The notes: a model not told the origin generated them from the sequence alone. Counted from the first letter of the stretch, positions 1-8,514 are shown. The stretch: 64,000 nucleotides of DNA from Mycolicibacterium parafortuitum (GCF_010725485.1 NZ_AP022598.1:4526001-4590000), one strand, 5' to 3'. A program made the numbers and translations.

Positions 1-495
1 GCGCAATGGGGTGTCCGGGCGGCGTCCCTGGCCGGCCCGGGCGACCGCGACCGTGCGGCAGTCCGCAGACGCCAAGCCCGGCCAGTCGCAGTTCGGCGTC
101 ATCATGTGACGGGCACCGCTGCGGGTCAACGCATCTCGGGCGCCCGTTTCCCCTGCGCTGCGTGCCACCAGCAGCACCACCGCATCCACCCGCAGCGCCG
201 CCTGCACGGCCACCACGGAGTCCACGTCGTTGCCTGCCACGATCACCACGGGGCAGGACCGCGTCACGCCGGAGTCCTTCAGCGCCTGGCCGGTGAGGTC
301 GACCAGTGCGTCGAGTTCGGCGAAGGTGAGTGTGCGGGCGCGGTCGCGCACAGCGGGCCGGTCCGGATGCTTCGAGGCCGCCGACCGCAGCGGGTCAGTA
401 GGTCGATCCGACCAGAAGCCGGCGTCGCGGTAGCGCTCGCGCAGCGTCGCTGCCCGTTCCCGGGCCGTACGCAGCAACTCTGGCGAGCCCGTCAT
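1..495 (-). CDS. AMP-dependent acyl-CoA synthetase, N-terminal part (cut by window edge)
   Basis: The minus strand is open from an ATG at 493-495 to the left edge, 165 codons without a stop. A clear Shine-Dalgarno, GGAGGAA, lies 4 bases before the ATG. The translation starts MTGSPELLRTARER and contains HPDRPAVRDRARTLTFAEL followed by a VVIVAGNDVDSVVAVQAAL stretch, the usual N-terminal layout of ANL-family acyl-CoA synthetases (the substrate name line, then the A1/A2 core). The P-loop and C-terminal lid lie outside the window, so the substrate cannot be judged. It is divergent from the SDR gene at 602 and next to a cluster of crotonases, so a role in activating a fatty or carboxylic acid for CoA-dependent breakdown is inferred. 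Confidence 0.8.
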   Translation of the reverse strand, partial: MTGSPELLRTARERAATLRERYRDAGFWSDRPTDPLRSAASKHPDRPAVRDRARTLTFAELDALVDLTGQALKDSGVTRSCPVVIVAGNDVDSVVAVQAALRVDAVVLLVARSAGETGARDALTRSGARHMMTPNCDWPGLASADCRTVAVARAGQGRRPDTPLR

Positions 496-601
496 GACTT
501 CCTCCGATGCCATCGCGGATGCAAACGCATATTCTCTCTATCGTAAATGTAACCTCTCAGCCATGAATCCAGACCACACCACTTCGCGTGCGCGTTCATC
601 G
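496..601. promoter_or_regulatory. Divergent intergenic region, probable back-to-back promoters
   Basis: This 106-bp gap separates the divergent synthetase and SDR genes and is locally AT-rich (about 520-555) in a very GC-rich setting. On the plus strand TATCGT at 539-544 is a plausible -10 box. On the minus strand TACGAT overlaps the same place. No convincing -35 box or operator palindrome is visible, so only the general location of the promoters is supported. Confidence 0.3.
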
Positions 602-1459
602 ATGACCTTCGACGGCGAGGTCGCCATCGTCACCGGCGCAGGAAGAGGGCTCGGCCGTTGTCACGCCCTGGAGCTGGCCCGCCGGGGGGCACGGGTGGTG
701 GTCAACGACCTCGGCAGCACCGTCGACGGCAGCGGCGCGTCGACGTCGGCCGCACAAGCCGTGGTCGACGAGATCACGGCCGCCGGTGGCACGGCGATCG
801 CCGAGACATCCTCGGTGGCGACCGAGGACGGGGGCGCGGCGATCGTCGCGGCCGCGATGGACGCCTTCGGCCGGGTCGACATTCTGGTGAACAACGCCGG
901 GATCCTGCGTGACGCGGCGTTCAAGAACATGACCGCCGATCAGGTCGACGCGGTGATCGCCGTCCATCTCCTCGGGGCGTTCAACGTGACCCGTGCGGTC
1001 TGGCCGGTGATGCGGGAGCGGAACTACGGCAGAATCGTCCACACCACCTCTGGTACAGGACTTTTCGGTAACTTCGGACAGGCGAACTACGGCGCGGCGA
1101 AAATGGGGTTGGTCGGCATGATGCACGTGCTGGCCATCGAAGGCGCGCGCAACAACATCGCGGTCAACGCGATCGCGCCGATCGCCCGGACCCGGATGAC
1201 CGAGGACATCATGGGTGAGGCGGGAAAGGCGATGGACCCCGAGCTGGTCACACCCGTCGTCGTCTACCTCGCACACCGCGACTGCGACCGCACGGCCCAT
1301 GTCTACTCGGTGGGCGGAGGGAAGGTGTCGCGGGTGTTCATCGGAGTGACGAGCGGGATCGAGGATCCGGCGCTGACCGCGGAATCGGTCGCCGACTCGA
1401 TCGATACGATCGACGATCCGTCGGCGTTCGTCATCCGCGGAGGGCCCGCAGCGCGCTGA
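602..1459 (+). CDS. Short-chain dehydrogenase/reductase (SDR), acyl-CoA metabolism type
   Basis: A classical SDR of about 285 aa. The NAD(P) binding motif TGAGRGLGR is near residue 12, NNAG (VNNAGILRD) near residue 99, and the catalytic Ser and Tyr-x-x-x-Lys appear in TTSGTGLFGNFGQANYGAAK. This is the form seen in the dehydrogenase part of multifunctional enzyme type 2, which oxidises 3-hydroxyacyl-CoA; the extended C-terminus after the cofactor half (YSVGGGKVSRVFIGV) also fits that subgroup. The ATG at 602 is chosen because it begins directly before the Rossmann strand. An in-frame ATG at 563 would add 13 residues, and neither has a good ribosome site. Substrate unknown. Confidence 0.85.
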   Translation: MTFDGEVAIVTGAGRGLGRCHALELARRGARVVVNDLGSTVDGSGASTSAAQAVVDEITAAGGTAIAETSSVATEDGGAAIVAAAMDAFGRVDILVNNAGILRDAAFKNMTADQVDAVIAVHLLGAFNVTRAVWPVMRERNYGRIVHTTSGTGLFGNFGQANYGAAKMGLVGMMHVLAIEGARNNIAVNAIAPIARTRMTEDIMGEAGKAMDPELVTPVVVYLAHRDCDRTAHVYSVGGGKVSRVFIGVTSGIEDPALTAESVADSIDTIDDPSAFVIRGGPAAR

Positions 1460-1465
1460 CGGCGA

Positions 1466-2287
1466 TCAGCACCCACGGAACTTGGGGGGACGACGCTGCG
1501 CGAACGCGGCCAGCCCCTCCTGGAGGTCGCTGGTCCGAGACACCACCTCTTGCGCCCATGCCTCCTGCTCGAACGCGCGGTCGCGCCCGGACTCCGAGGA
1601 CACCTTCAGCAGGCGCTTGGTCAGCCCCAGCATCACCGTCGGACCCTGCGCGAGCCGGCCGGCGAGCTCGGCGGCGACACCGTCCACGTCCGACGGGGCG
1701 ACAACCCGGTTCACCAGGCCGAGGTCGGCGCAGGTCGCGGCATCGACGGGTTCGCCGAGCATCAGCAACTCGGTTGCTTTGCGCAATCCGACGATCCGCG
1801 TCAGAAGATGGACCGCCCCGGAATCAGGCAGAATCCCCCGATTCACGAACGCCTCGACAAGGCGCGCCTCGCTCGACATCACGACCAGATCGCAGGCCAG
1901 CACCAGGCTCGCCCCGGCTCCCACCGCCGTACCGTTGACCGCGGCGACCACCGGCTTGTCACAGTCGAGCACCGCGCTGATCAGTCGCTGCCAGCCCTGC
2001 TGCAACATCTTGGCGATATCGCCGGCCCGGCGTTCGCTTCTCGGCGCGGCGGCGCCCGCCTCTGCCGCGTGCGCCGACAACCCGGCACCGCCACAGAAGT
2101 GCTTCTGCCCGGCAGCGCAGAGCAGGACCGCGCGGACGGCCGGCTCGTCGTGCGCCGCGGCGAAAGCCTCCGTGAGCGCATCACGGGCCAACGGCGACAA
2201 CGCGTTTGCGGTCCGAGCGCGGTCAATCGTGATCCGTTGGACACCGTCGCGCACACTGACGGTTATCCCCGGTTCTTCTGTATCCAT
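1466..2287 (-). CDS. Enoyl-CoA hydratase/isomerase (crotonase) family protein
   Basis: 273 aa with crotonase marks: IDRARTANALSP at the N-terminus, the oxyanion-hole segment KHFCGGAGLSAHA, then VVAAVNGTAVGAGASLVLACD. The active-site loop reads NRGILPDSGAVHLL, the PDSG form seen in PaaG-like isomerases and hydratases where Asp takes the usual acidic position. It lies on the strand opposite to its neighbours; its promoter would be in the 100-bp gap that also serves the divergent dehydratase operon, so shared control is likely. The reaction (hydration, isomerisation or ring chemistry) cannot be told from sequence. Confidence 0.85.
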   Translation of the reverse strand: MDTEEPGITVSVRDGVQRITIDRARTANALSPLARDALTEAFAAAHDEPAVRAVLLCAAGQKHFCGGAGLSAHAAEAGAAAPRSERRAGDIAKMLQQGWQRLISAVLDCDKPVVAAVNGTAVGAGASLVLACDLVVMSSEARLVEAFVNRGILPDSGAVHLLTRIVGLRKATELLMLGEPVDAATCADLGLVNRVVAPSDVDGVAAELAGRLAQGPTVMLGLTKRLLKVSSESGRDRAFEQEAWAQEVVSRTSDLQEGLAAFAQRRPPKFRGC

Positions 2288-2326
2288 CGTGTCGCCCCTA
2301 CCGCGTTAACGTCGTTTCCGCTTTTC

Positions 2327-2360
2327 GGGTATCTTAATTCTCGCTGTCGCCGCGATACCC
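2327..2360. promoter_or_regulatory. Inverted repeat in divergent promoter region (candidate operator)
   Basis: GGGTATC at 2327-2333 is repeated in reverse complement as GATACCC at 2354-2360, centre-to-centre distance 27 bp, between the divergent crotonase (ends its 5' side at 2287) and the dehydratase operon (start 2387). Two arms about 2.5 helical turns apart could bind a dimeric repressor or activator. The arms are only 7 bp, so this could be chance. Confidence 0.3.
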
Positions 2361-2386
2361 ATATCACCACGACGAGGAGGCATTTC

Positions 2387-3649
2387 ATGGCAGAAACGGC
2401 CTCCCCGACGGGGCAGATCACCGACGAGGGTCTGGCCAGGTTGCGCGCGACCATCGGCATCCCGGTCCCCAACCCCCAGCCGCCGCACTACACCCGCCCC
2501 AACGAGGACGCATTCCGGCACGTGGCAGAGAGCTACGGCGACGCGAACCCGCTGTGGACGGACCCCGAGTACGCCGCCAAATCCGTCTGGGGCGGATCCA
2601 TCGCGCCGCCGGCCCTCATCGGAGGGGACACGCTGATCGGCGAGGACGAGGTGCCGGTGCTCTCCGACGAGGAACGCGAACTCACCCGCGGTGACCCGCT
2701 GCGGGGGGTGCATGCGTTCTACGCGTCCTCGGCGCGGGAATGGTGGGCTCCGTTGCGCGCGGACCACCGGGTGTTCCGGCGCAGCGCCCTGGTCGCGGCG
2801 CTGGACAAGGGCAGCGAGTTCGCCGAGCGCGCCGTGCACGAATGGTCCGCGCAGGTCTACCGCGACGACGACGGAACCATCCTGGGCGGCCAGTACCGCA
2901 ACATGATCCGGACCGAACGCAGCAAGGCTCGAGGACGCAAGAAGTACGCCGCCGTGGAGCTGAAGACCTGGAGTCCTGAGGAGATCGCCGAGATCGACAG
3001 CCGGTACGCCCGTGAGGTCCCGCGGGGTGCGGAACCCCGCTGGTGGGAGGACGTCACCGAGGGGGATGCCCTGGGCCCGTTGACGAAGGGACCCCTGACG
3101 GTGACCGATATGGTGTGCTGGCATGTCGGCATGGGCACGGGCATGTACGGGGTTCGACCGCTGCGGTTGGCGTGGCGCAACCGCCGGCGCATCCCCCGCT
3201 TCTACACTCCGGACGCCAACGGCGTGCCCGACGTCCAGCAGCGAGTGCACTGGGAACCCGACGCGGCCCGAAACGCGGGAAATCCGACGACATACGACTA
3301 CGGCCGGATGCGCGAGACCTGGTTGATCCACCTCTGCACGGACTGGATGGGTGACGACGCGTGGCTGTGGAAGCTGGGTTGCGAATTCCGGCTGTTCAAC
3401 TACGTCGGTGATCTGCACACGATCTCGGGAACGGTGACCCGCAAGTACCTCGCCGACGGAGAACGCCCGGCCGTCGACGTGGAACTGGCCGCAACCAACC
3501 ACCGGGGCGAGGTCACCGCCCCCGGACACGCCACGATGCTCCTGCCCAGCCGTGACCGGGGCCCGGTGCGGCTCCCTGATCCACCAGGCGGCGCAACCGA
3601 TCTGGCTGAACTCCTCGCCGCGGTGTCGGCCCGATTCGCCGAACACTGA
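2387..3649 (+). CDS. MaoC-like / FAS1-type dehydratase domain protein
   Basis: 420 aa from an ATG with a strong Shine-Dalgarno (GAGGAGG) 6 bases upstream. The N-terminal half has the HotDog hydratase pattern (TRPNEDAFRHVAESYGDANP, then GGSIAPPALIG) of the FAS1-like dehydratase domain; the C-terminal half looks like a second HotDog unit with DVTEGDALGPLTKGPLTVTD and a final GHATMLLP. Such double-HotDog proteins hydrate enoyl-CoAs with bulky acyl groups, as in mycobacterial steroid and polyketide-like lipid degradation. It is the first gene of a plus-strand operon with three crotonases and a ligase, 7 bp ahead of the next gene. Assigned function: enoyl-CoA hydration, substrate unknown. Confidence 0.75.
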   Translation: MAETASPTGQITDEGLARLRATIGIPVPNPQPPHYTRPNEDAFRHVAESYGDANPLWTDPEYAAKSVWGGSIAPPALIGGDTLIGEDEVPVLSDEERELTRGDPLRGVHAFYASSAREWWAPLRADHRVFRRSALVAALDKGSEFAERAVHEWSAQVYRDDDGTILGGQYRNMIRTERSKARGRKKYAAVELKTWSPEEIAEIDSRYAREVPRGAEPRWWEDVTEGDALGPLTKGPLTVTDMVCWHVGMGTGMYGVRPLRLAWRNRRRIPRFYTPDANGVPDVQQRVHWEPDAARNAGNPTTYDYGRMRETWLIHLCTDWMGDDAWLWKLGCEFRLFNYVGDLHTISGTVTRKYLADGERPAVDVELAATNHRGEVTAPGHATMLLPSRDRGPVRLPDPPGGATDLAELLAAVSARFAEH

Positions 3650-3656
3650 GCGTCAC

Positions 3657-4463
3657 ATGGACTATCCGAGTGTGCCCGGCCTGCTGGCCGAACAGCAGGG
3701 GCCAGTGCTACGGCTGACGCTTGATCGCCCCGATCGCCGCAACGCGGTCGACGACACGATGCTCGACGCGTTGATCGGGCACCTCGCTGCCGTGGGCACC
3801 GACGAGTCGGTGCGGGTCATCCGCATCGATGCCACAGGCCCGGACTTCTGCGCGGGGTCGGACCTGATCGCCAACAACGTCAGATCCGAACGCAAGCCGC
3901 GCGTCGGGAGCACCCAGCGGCGACTTCCCAACAAGGCCAACAGGCTCATCCCGCTGATGACGGAGACCCAGGTCCCCATCGTCACGGTGGTGCGTGGCTG
4001 GGCAGCCGGGCTCGGCTTCCACCTGGCGCTGGCCTCGGACTTCTGCGTCGCTGCCGGCACCGCGAAGTTCTGGGAACCGTTCATGGCACGCGGATTCACC
4101 CCAGACAGCGGCGCGGCGTGGCTGCTCCCCCGGCTCATCGGGATGGTGCGCACGCGCAAACTGCTGATGCTCGGCGAGGAACTGTCCGGGTCTGCAGCCG
4201 CGGAGTGGGAGGTGATCCACCACGCATGCGCGGAGGAAGACCTGGACCGCAGCGCCGCCGCGCTTGTCGACACCCTCGCCAAGGCGCCGACGGTGGCGCT
4301 CGGCCTGACGAAATGGCTGCTGCACAGCGGAATCGGCCTCGATCTGGACCGTCACCTGCACAATGAGGCGATGGCACTCGAGCTGTCCAGCCGCAGTGAG
4401 GATTTCAAAGAAGGCCTGGCCGCATTCCGCGATAAACGCGAGGCCGAGTTTCGTGGACGATAG
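3657..4463 (+). CDS. Enoyl-CoA hydratase/isomerase (crotonase), paralog 1 of the operon
   Basis: 268 aa from ATG 3657. LTLDRPDRRNAVDD opens the fold, PDFCAGSDL is the first oxyanion-hole segment, and VRGWAAGLGFHLALASD the second. The loop ARGFTPDSGAAWLLPRL carries the PDSG/LPR pattern of PaaG-like crotonases and closely resembles the loop of the minus-strand crotonase at 1466-2287, so these two are one sub-type. The start chosen lies 7 bp after the dehydratase stop; the 3' end overlaps the next gene by 11 bp, which indicates translational coupling. Confidence 0.85.
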   Translation: MDYPSVPGLLAEQQGPVLRLTLDRPDRRNAVDDTMLDALIGHLAAVGTDESVRVIRIDATGPDFCAGSDLIANNVRSERKPRVGSTQRRLPNKANRLIPLMTETQVPIVTVVRGWAAGLGFHLALASDFCVAAGTAKFWEPFMARGFTPDSGAAWLLPRLIGMVRTRKLLMLGEELSGSAAAEWEVIHHACAEEDLDRSAAALVDTLAKAPTVALGLTKWLLHSGIGLDLDRHLHNEAMALELSSRSEDFKEGLAAFRDKREAEFRGR

Positions 4464-5268
4464 CTACCAGCGGCTGACCGTGTCGACTGCCGACGGAGTC
4501 GGATGGCTGATCCTGAACCGGCCCGACGCGGCGAACGCTTTCGACGCCCTGATGCTCGACGAGCTCGAACAGGCCTGGGCACAACTCGACGCCGATCCGG
4601 AGGTACGCGTAATCGTCAACGCGGCCAACGGAAAAGCGTTCTGCACCGGGATGGACGTGGTGCAGGTGGCCCGTGACAAGGCCGCGATGCGCCTGCACTC
4701 GCGCCGGACCCGGGATGCCGAACTCAAGATCTCGTCGTGGCACTGCGGCGTCTGGAAACCGGTGATCGCTGCGGTCAACGGTGTCGTCGCCGGCGGCGGT
4801 TTGCATCTGGTCGCCGACGCCGACATCGTCATCGCCTCCGAAGAAGCCTCGTTCGTCGATCCCCACGTGTCGGTCGGACAGGCTGTCGCGTACGAGGCGA
4901 TCACCCTCATCCGGAAGTCCCCGATGGAGGCGATCACCCGGATGGCGTTGAGCGGAAGGGGCGAACGGATATCTGCCGAGCGTGCGCGCGAATTGGGGAT
5001 CGTCTCCGAGGTCCTTCCGGCCGACCGGCTTCGCTCCACCGCGGCGTCGCTGGCGGCCGCCGTCGCGGCCAACTCACCGACCGCACTGCGTGCGACCAAG
5101 AAGGCGCTGTGGCGGTCGCTTGAGGTCGGGCTGAGCCAGGCCCGGCACGAAGCCACCGAGCAGATCTGGCGCCTGCGCGATCATCCCGACCACGCCGAAG
5201 GCGCTCGCGCCTGGCGGGACAAGCGTCGTCCGGTGTGGCAACCCGACAACTCGGTGGAGGTGCCGTGA
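4453..5268 (+). CDS. Enoyl-CoA hydratase/isomerase (crotonase), paralog 2
   Basis: 271 aa from a GTG inside the end of the previous gene. Crotonase features: LILNRPDAANAFDALML, GKAFCTGMDVVQV, and VIAAVNGVVAGGGLHLVAD. The loop after this, DPHVSVGQAVAYEAITL, has no PDSG/PGGG acidic pair, unlike paralog 1, and is instead nearly the same as the loop of the next gene. This suggests either different chemistry or a partly structural subunit. It overlaps the following gene by GTGA, so both are probably made in equal amounts. Confidence 0.83.
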   Translation: MDDSYQRLTVSTADGVGWLILNRPDAANAFDALMLDELEQAWAQLDADPEVRVIVNAANGKAFCTGMDVVQVARDKAAMRLHSRRTRDAELKISSWHCGVWKPVIAAVNGVVAGGGLHLVADADIVIASEEASFVDPHVSVGQAVAYEAITLIRKSPMEAITRMALSGRGERISAERARELGIVSEVLPADRLRSTAASLAAAVAANSPTALRATKKALWRSLEVGLSQARHEATEQIWRLRDHPDHAEGARAWRDKRRPVWQPDNSVEVP

Positions 5269-6065
5269 CCTATCGAAGGCTCGTCGTGGAACGCCGCGGC
5301 CCGGTGGGCTGGATCATCAACGACCGCCCCGAAAGGCTCAACGCCTACGACGCCGTGATGCGGGCCGAGTTTCCCAGAGCATGGACCGAATTGGACGCCG
5401 ATCCGCAAGTTCGGGTCATCGTGCACACCGGCAACGGCAAGGCGTTCCAGGTCGGTGCCGATATGGAGGAGCTCGACGGCGAGGCGGTGCTCCAGTTCCA
5501 GGAGACGATGCGCACCCTCGACCTGAAGCTGACGGCCTGGCACTGCAAGGTCGGCAAGCCGGTCATCACCGCGATCAACGGCGTGTGCGCCGGGGGTGGC
5601 CTGCACTGGGTGGCCGACGCCGACATCGTCATCGCGTCGTCGAATGCCACCTTTCTCGATCCGCATGTGTCGATCGGTCAGGTCAGTGCGTTGGAAACCA
5701 TCGCGTTGATGCGCAAGATGCCTGCCGAGGCGGTCATGCGCATGGCACTGGTCGGCAGCCATGAGTTGCTCTCCGCTGCGCGTGCCTACGAACTCGGCAT
5801 GATCAGCCAGGTCGTCGATCCCCCCGAAACACTCCGCGACGTCGCCCAGCAACTCGCCGAGAAGATCGCGAAGAACTCCCCGTCGGCGATGCGTGCGACC
5901 AAACGAGCGCTGTGGGGTGCGCTCGAACTGGGTCTCACCGATGCCTGCCGCGAAGGTGCCAAGCACCTGACGTCGATGTGGGGTCACCCCGACCAGAACG
6001 AAGGCCCGGTCGCGTTCGCCGAGAAGCGAACCCCGCAGTGGCTGCCCCTGGAGAAGGACGCATGA
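5265..6065 (+). CDS. Enoyl-CoA hydratase/isomerase (crotonase), paralog 3
   Basis: 266 aa from GTG 5265 (overlaps the previous stop). It is a close relative of paralog 2: WHCKVGKPVITAINGV against WHCGVWKPVIAAVNGV, then AGGGLHWVADADIVIAS and DPHVSIGQVSALETIAL, and a shared tail RATKRALWGALELGL. The first oxyanion segment is GKAFQVGADMEEL, with Gln-Val where Cys-Thr or Cys-Ala is usual. The two genes look like a tandem duplication that has diverged, possibly giving a hetero-oligomer. It overlaps the ligase start by ATGA. Confidence 0.83.
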   Translation: MTYRRLVVERRGPVGWIINDRPERLNAYDAVMRAEFPRAWTELDADPQVRVIVHTGNGKAFQVGADMEELDGEAVLQFQETMRTLDLKLTAWHCKVGKPVITAINGVCAGGGLHWVADADIVIASSNATFLDPHVSIGQVSALETIALMRKMPAEAVMRMALVGSHELLSAARAYELGMISQVVDPPETLRDVAQQLAEKIAKNSPSAMRATKRALWGALELGLTDACREGAKHLTSMWGHPDQNEGPVAFAEKRTPQWLPLEKDA

Positions 6066-7531
6066 GCCTGGCCGAGCTGCTCGGCGACGCGCCCGAGATC
6101 GCCGTGCACACAGTGGCTGCCGACATCACGCGCGAAGAGGTGTCCGCCGGCGCGGACGGTTTGGCCGCGCTGCTCAGCGCGTCCGGGGTGGAGATCGGTC
6201 AGGTGGTGGCGGCGATGCTGCCCAACGATCCCACCACCGTGGCCGCGCTGTTCGGCACCTGGCGTGCCGGAGGCGTCTACACCCCGTTGAATCCCCGGGT
6301 CGCGGACGCCGAATTGAGCTCCCAGCTCGAGACACTGTCCCCCGTCGCCGTCGTCACCACCGCCGAACACGCCTCCCGGTTCGCGGACTTCGGTCTGCCC
6401 GTCCATGTCCGCGACGGGTCGGGGTGGACGGTTCACCCGCCGGCCCGCCCCGCTGTCGGGACTCCTCGGCGTTACGACTCCGATGTCGCGCTGCTGCAGT
6501 TCACTTCGGGCACCACGGGGGCACCCAAGCCTGTTCCGCTACGGCATGCCACCGTGGTCGACCTGATCGACCGACTGCTCGCCAAGCTGAGGGGCCCGAA
6601 ACCCGCTGTTGAAGAATCGAAGCGGGCGCCGATGCCGAACCTGGTGCCGTTGTCCCTGTCGCTGTGGGCCGGGATCTATCAGGTGCTATTCGCGTTCCGG
6701 GCGGGCGCCGGCGTCATCCTGATGGATCGCTTCACCCCGGGCGAGTTCGCGACCCTGATCGGCCGCCATCAGCTGCGGTCGACAGTGCTGCCGCCCGCCG
6801 CGCTGACCATGGTGCTGCACGACGAGACCGTCACCGACCTTGCCCCGCTGAAGATCGTCCGCTCGATCACCGCGCCGCTGTCACCCGTGCATGCCGCGCG
6901 CTTCCGCGACAAGTTCGGTGTGCTGGTGCTCAATTCCTACGGCCAGACCGAACTCGGCGGCGAAGTGGTCGGTTGGTCGGCCGCCGATGCGCGCGAGTTC
7001 GGCGGGGCCAAACTCGGCTCGGTCGGCCGGCCGCTGCCCGGCATCGACGTGATGATCTCCGCGGACGAGGTGCTGGTGCGCACTCCCACCACCGCGGCGC
7101 GCAAGATCGATCCGGCGTTTCACGACAGGCTCACCGACGAGGGTTGGTTCCATACCGGCGACCTGGGCTGGTTCGACGACGACGGATTCCTGTGGCTCGA
7201 CGGGCGGGTCTCCGACATGATCAATCGCGGCGGTCTGAAGGTGTTCCCGGGCACCGTCGAAGATGTGCTGATGGGTGCCGACGGCGTCCTGGAAGCAGCG
7301 GTCGTCGGCGTGCCCGATGACCGCCTCGGCGAGGTGCCGTGGGCCTTCGTGGTCCGCAAGGACGAGGCAGTCACCGAACAGGGGCTGATCCAGTGGTGCC
7401 GCGACCGGCTGACGCCCTACCGGGTGCCGGTGCGCGTGGTCTTCGTCGAACGGTTGCCCCGCAACGACGTCGGGAAAGTGGTCAAGCGGGAGTTGACCAC
7501 CCTCGCCGGAACAGATGCGATGCGACCGTGA
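6062..7531 (+). CDS. Acyl-CoA ligase (AMP-binding, ANL family)
   Basis: 489 aa from ATG 6062. The ATP loop QFTSGTTGAPKPV is near residue 147, the A5 motif NSYGQTELGG near 290, the hinge block GWFHTGDLGWFDDDGFLW then DGRVSDMINRGGLKVFPG near 360-400, and the C-terminal catalytic Lys in RLPRNDVGKVVKRE. All blocks needed for adenylation and thioester formation are present. It closes the dehydratase-crotonase operon, so it probably activates the acid that the operon then breaks down. Its last 50 bp overlap the convergent gene that follows. Confidence 0.87.
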   Translation: MSLAELLGDAPEIAVHTVAADITREEVSAGADGLAALLSASGVEIGQVVAAMLPNDPTTVAALFGTWRAGGVYTPLNPRVADAELSSQLETLSPVAVVTTAEHASRFADFGLPVHVRDGSGWTVHPPARPAVGTPRRYDSDVALLQFTSGTTGAPKPVPLRHATVVDLIDRLLAKLRGPKPAVEESKRAPMPNLVPLSLSLWAGIYQVLFAFRAGAGVILMDRFTPGEFATLIGRHQLRSTVLPPAALTMVLHDETVTDLAPLKIVRSITAPLSPVHAARFRDKFGVLVLNSYGQTELGGEVVGWSAADAREFGGAKLGSVGRPLPGIDVMISADEVLVRTPTTAARKIDPAFHDRLTDEGWFHTGDLGWFDDDGFLWLDGRVSDMINRGGLKVFPGTVEDVLMGADGVLEAAVVGVPDDRLGEVPWAFVVRKDEAVTEQGLIQWCRDRLTPYRVPVRVVFVERLPRNDVGKVVKRELTTLAGTDAMRP

Positions 7532-8354
7532 TCAGCCGCCCGCCCGCGCCGTCGTCGTAGCCGAGGGTGCGCGTCGCGAGGGTGCCCGCGGCGGATCTCT
7601 GGTCCCCGACCACCTCGGACACGTACCGGAACGGGCCGGTCTTGCCGCGTGCGAGGAACATGACGTGCGACGAGACGCCGGTGATCGCGTCGCTACCCGC
7701 CGCCTCGGTCGCGATTCCCCTGGCAGCCGCCTCGAGCACGACGAACTGCGGTCCGATGTGCAGCGCCGCATCAGGTGATGCGACATCGACGGTCAACTCG
7801 GGCAGCGACCACGTCCGCTCGTCGACCCGAGCTCCTCCGAACACCTGCCACAACGGCGGCAGGTCGGGGGAATCCACCACCACGATCGGCTCGACCACCA
7901 TCTTTCCCAGACCCTCGGGGGGGACACCGATCGAGACGCCCTGGCCCTCGGTCAGTGCCAGCACCCGGTCAGGGTGATCGGCGTCCACGATCAGCGAACG
8001 GCTGTAGGACATCCGCTGCCCCCGCTTGAGATCCTCCGTGCGGACCTCGAACCGACGCACATCGACGCCTGGATCGATGATCTGGCACGAGTGAACCACC
8101 GGATTGGGCACCGCTTCCATGTCGGTGATCAGGCCCCCCTCCGGGGACGCGATACCGTAGACGGCAAACAGGATGCCTCCCGTGCCGTCGCGCATGTCGT
8201 GGCGGACCGCGACGGTGTCGTCGGCCGGTCCGACGTTCATCGAGCCATGGTTGCGTCCGATATAGCGGTAGCTCAGCAGCCCGCCCCAGCGCCGCTCAAG
8301 TTCCGCGGCGTAGGCAGCCGGGTCGTCGGTGAGTTCCCTGATATCCCGGAGCAC
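7482..8354 (-). CDS. Uncharacterised protein, possible hotdog-fold acyl-CoA enzyme
   Basis: About 290 aa. The C-terminal third (GVSSHVMFLARGKTGPFRYV, then LATRTLGYDDGAGG and ITVASHLFRRG) has the strand-rich look of a hotdog thioesterase unit, and the N-terminal part may be a second divergent copy. I do not recognise a named family. The frame extends to a TTG at 8390, but that TTG lies inside a perfect palindrome (8382-8399); the GTG at 8354, preceded by GGAAGG, is preferred. Convergent with the acyl-CoA ligase (50-bp overlap), so it probably belongs to the same catabolic region but with its own regulator. Confidence 0.55.
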   Translation of the reverse strand: MLRDIRELTDDPAAYAAELERRWGGLLSYRYIGRNHGSMNVGPADDTVAVRHDMRDGTGGILFAVYGIASPEGGLITDMEAVPNPVVHSCQIIDPGVDVRRFEVRTEDLKRGQRMSYSRSLIVDADHPDRVLALTEGQGVSIGVPPEGLGKMVVEPIVVVDSPDLPPLWQVFGGARVDERTWSLPELTVDVASPDAALHIGPQFVVLEAAARGIATEAAGSDAITGVSSHVMFLARGKTGPFRYVSEVVGDQRSAAGTLATRTLGYDDGAGGRLITVASHLFRRGWSTPA

Positions 8355-8381
8355 GCTGTCGGCCCACCTTCCCGCATCGCG

Positions 8382-8399
8382 TGAGAACAACTGTTCTCA
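8382..8399. promoter_or_regulatory. Perfect palindrome TGAGAACA-AC-TGTTCTCA, candidate repressor operator
   Basis: Two 8-bp arms are perfect reverse complements with a 2-bp spacer. The AGAAC-n-GTTCT core resembles operators of TetR-family regulators of lipid genes in actinobacteria. It sits 28 bp upstream of the preferred start of the minus-strand gene at 8354, and about 80 bp before the plus-strand ArsR promoter. Which protein binds it is not shown in the window. Confidence 0.6.
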
Positions 8400-8477
8400 T
8401 ATCAGGAGAACGATGCTATCGCGGCGAGAATGCGCGTGCGCAGGTTACGAATACAGCCACCTGGACCGGCTCGAAGG

Positions 8478-8507
8478 TTGACATGCAAGCAGGCACTTGC
8501 CTATTGT
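8478..8507 (+). promoter_or_regulatory. Promoter of the arsR-VOC operon with embedded palindrome
   Basis: TTGACA at 8478-8483 and TATTGT at 8502-8507, 18 bp apart, form a near-consensus SigA promoter. The expected start of transcription falls at about 8514-8515, right on the GTG start codon, so the mRNA would be leaderless. Between the boxes is AGGCA-CT-TGCCT (8491-8502), a short palindrome well placed for self-repression by the ArsR protein. Confidence 0.6.
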
Positions 8508-8514
8508 CGGCGAC

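Noticed and set aside
2306..3646. 446-codon minus-strand open frame opposite the MaoC-like gene
   Set aside because: No recognisable domain; the plus strand has HotDog motifs and a strong ribosome site.
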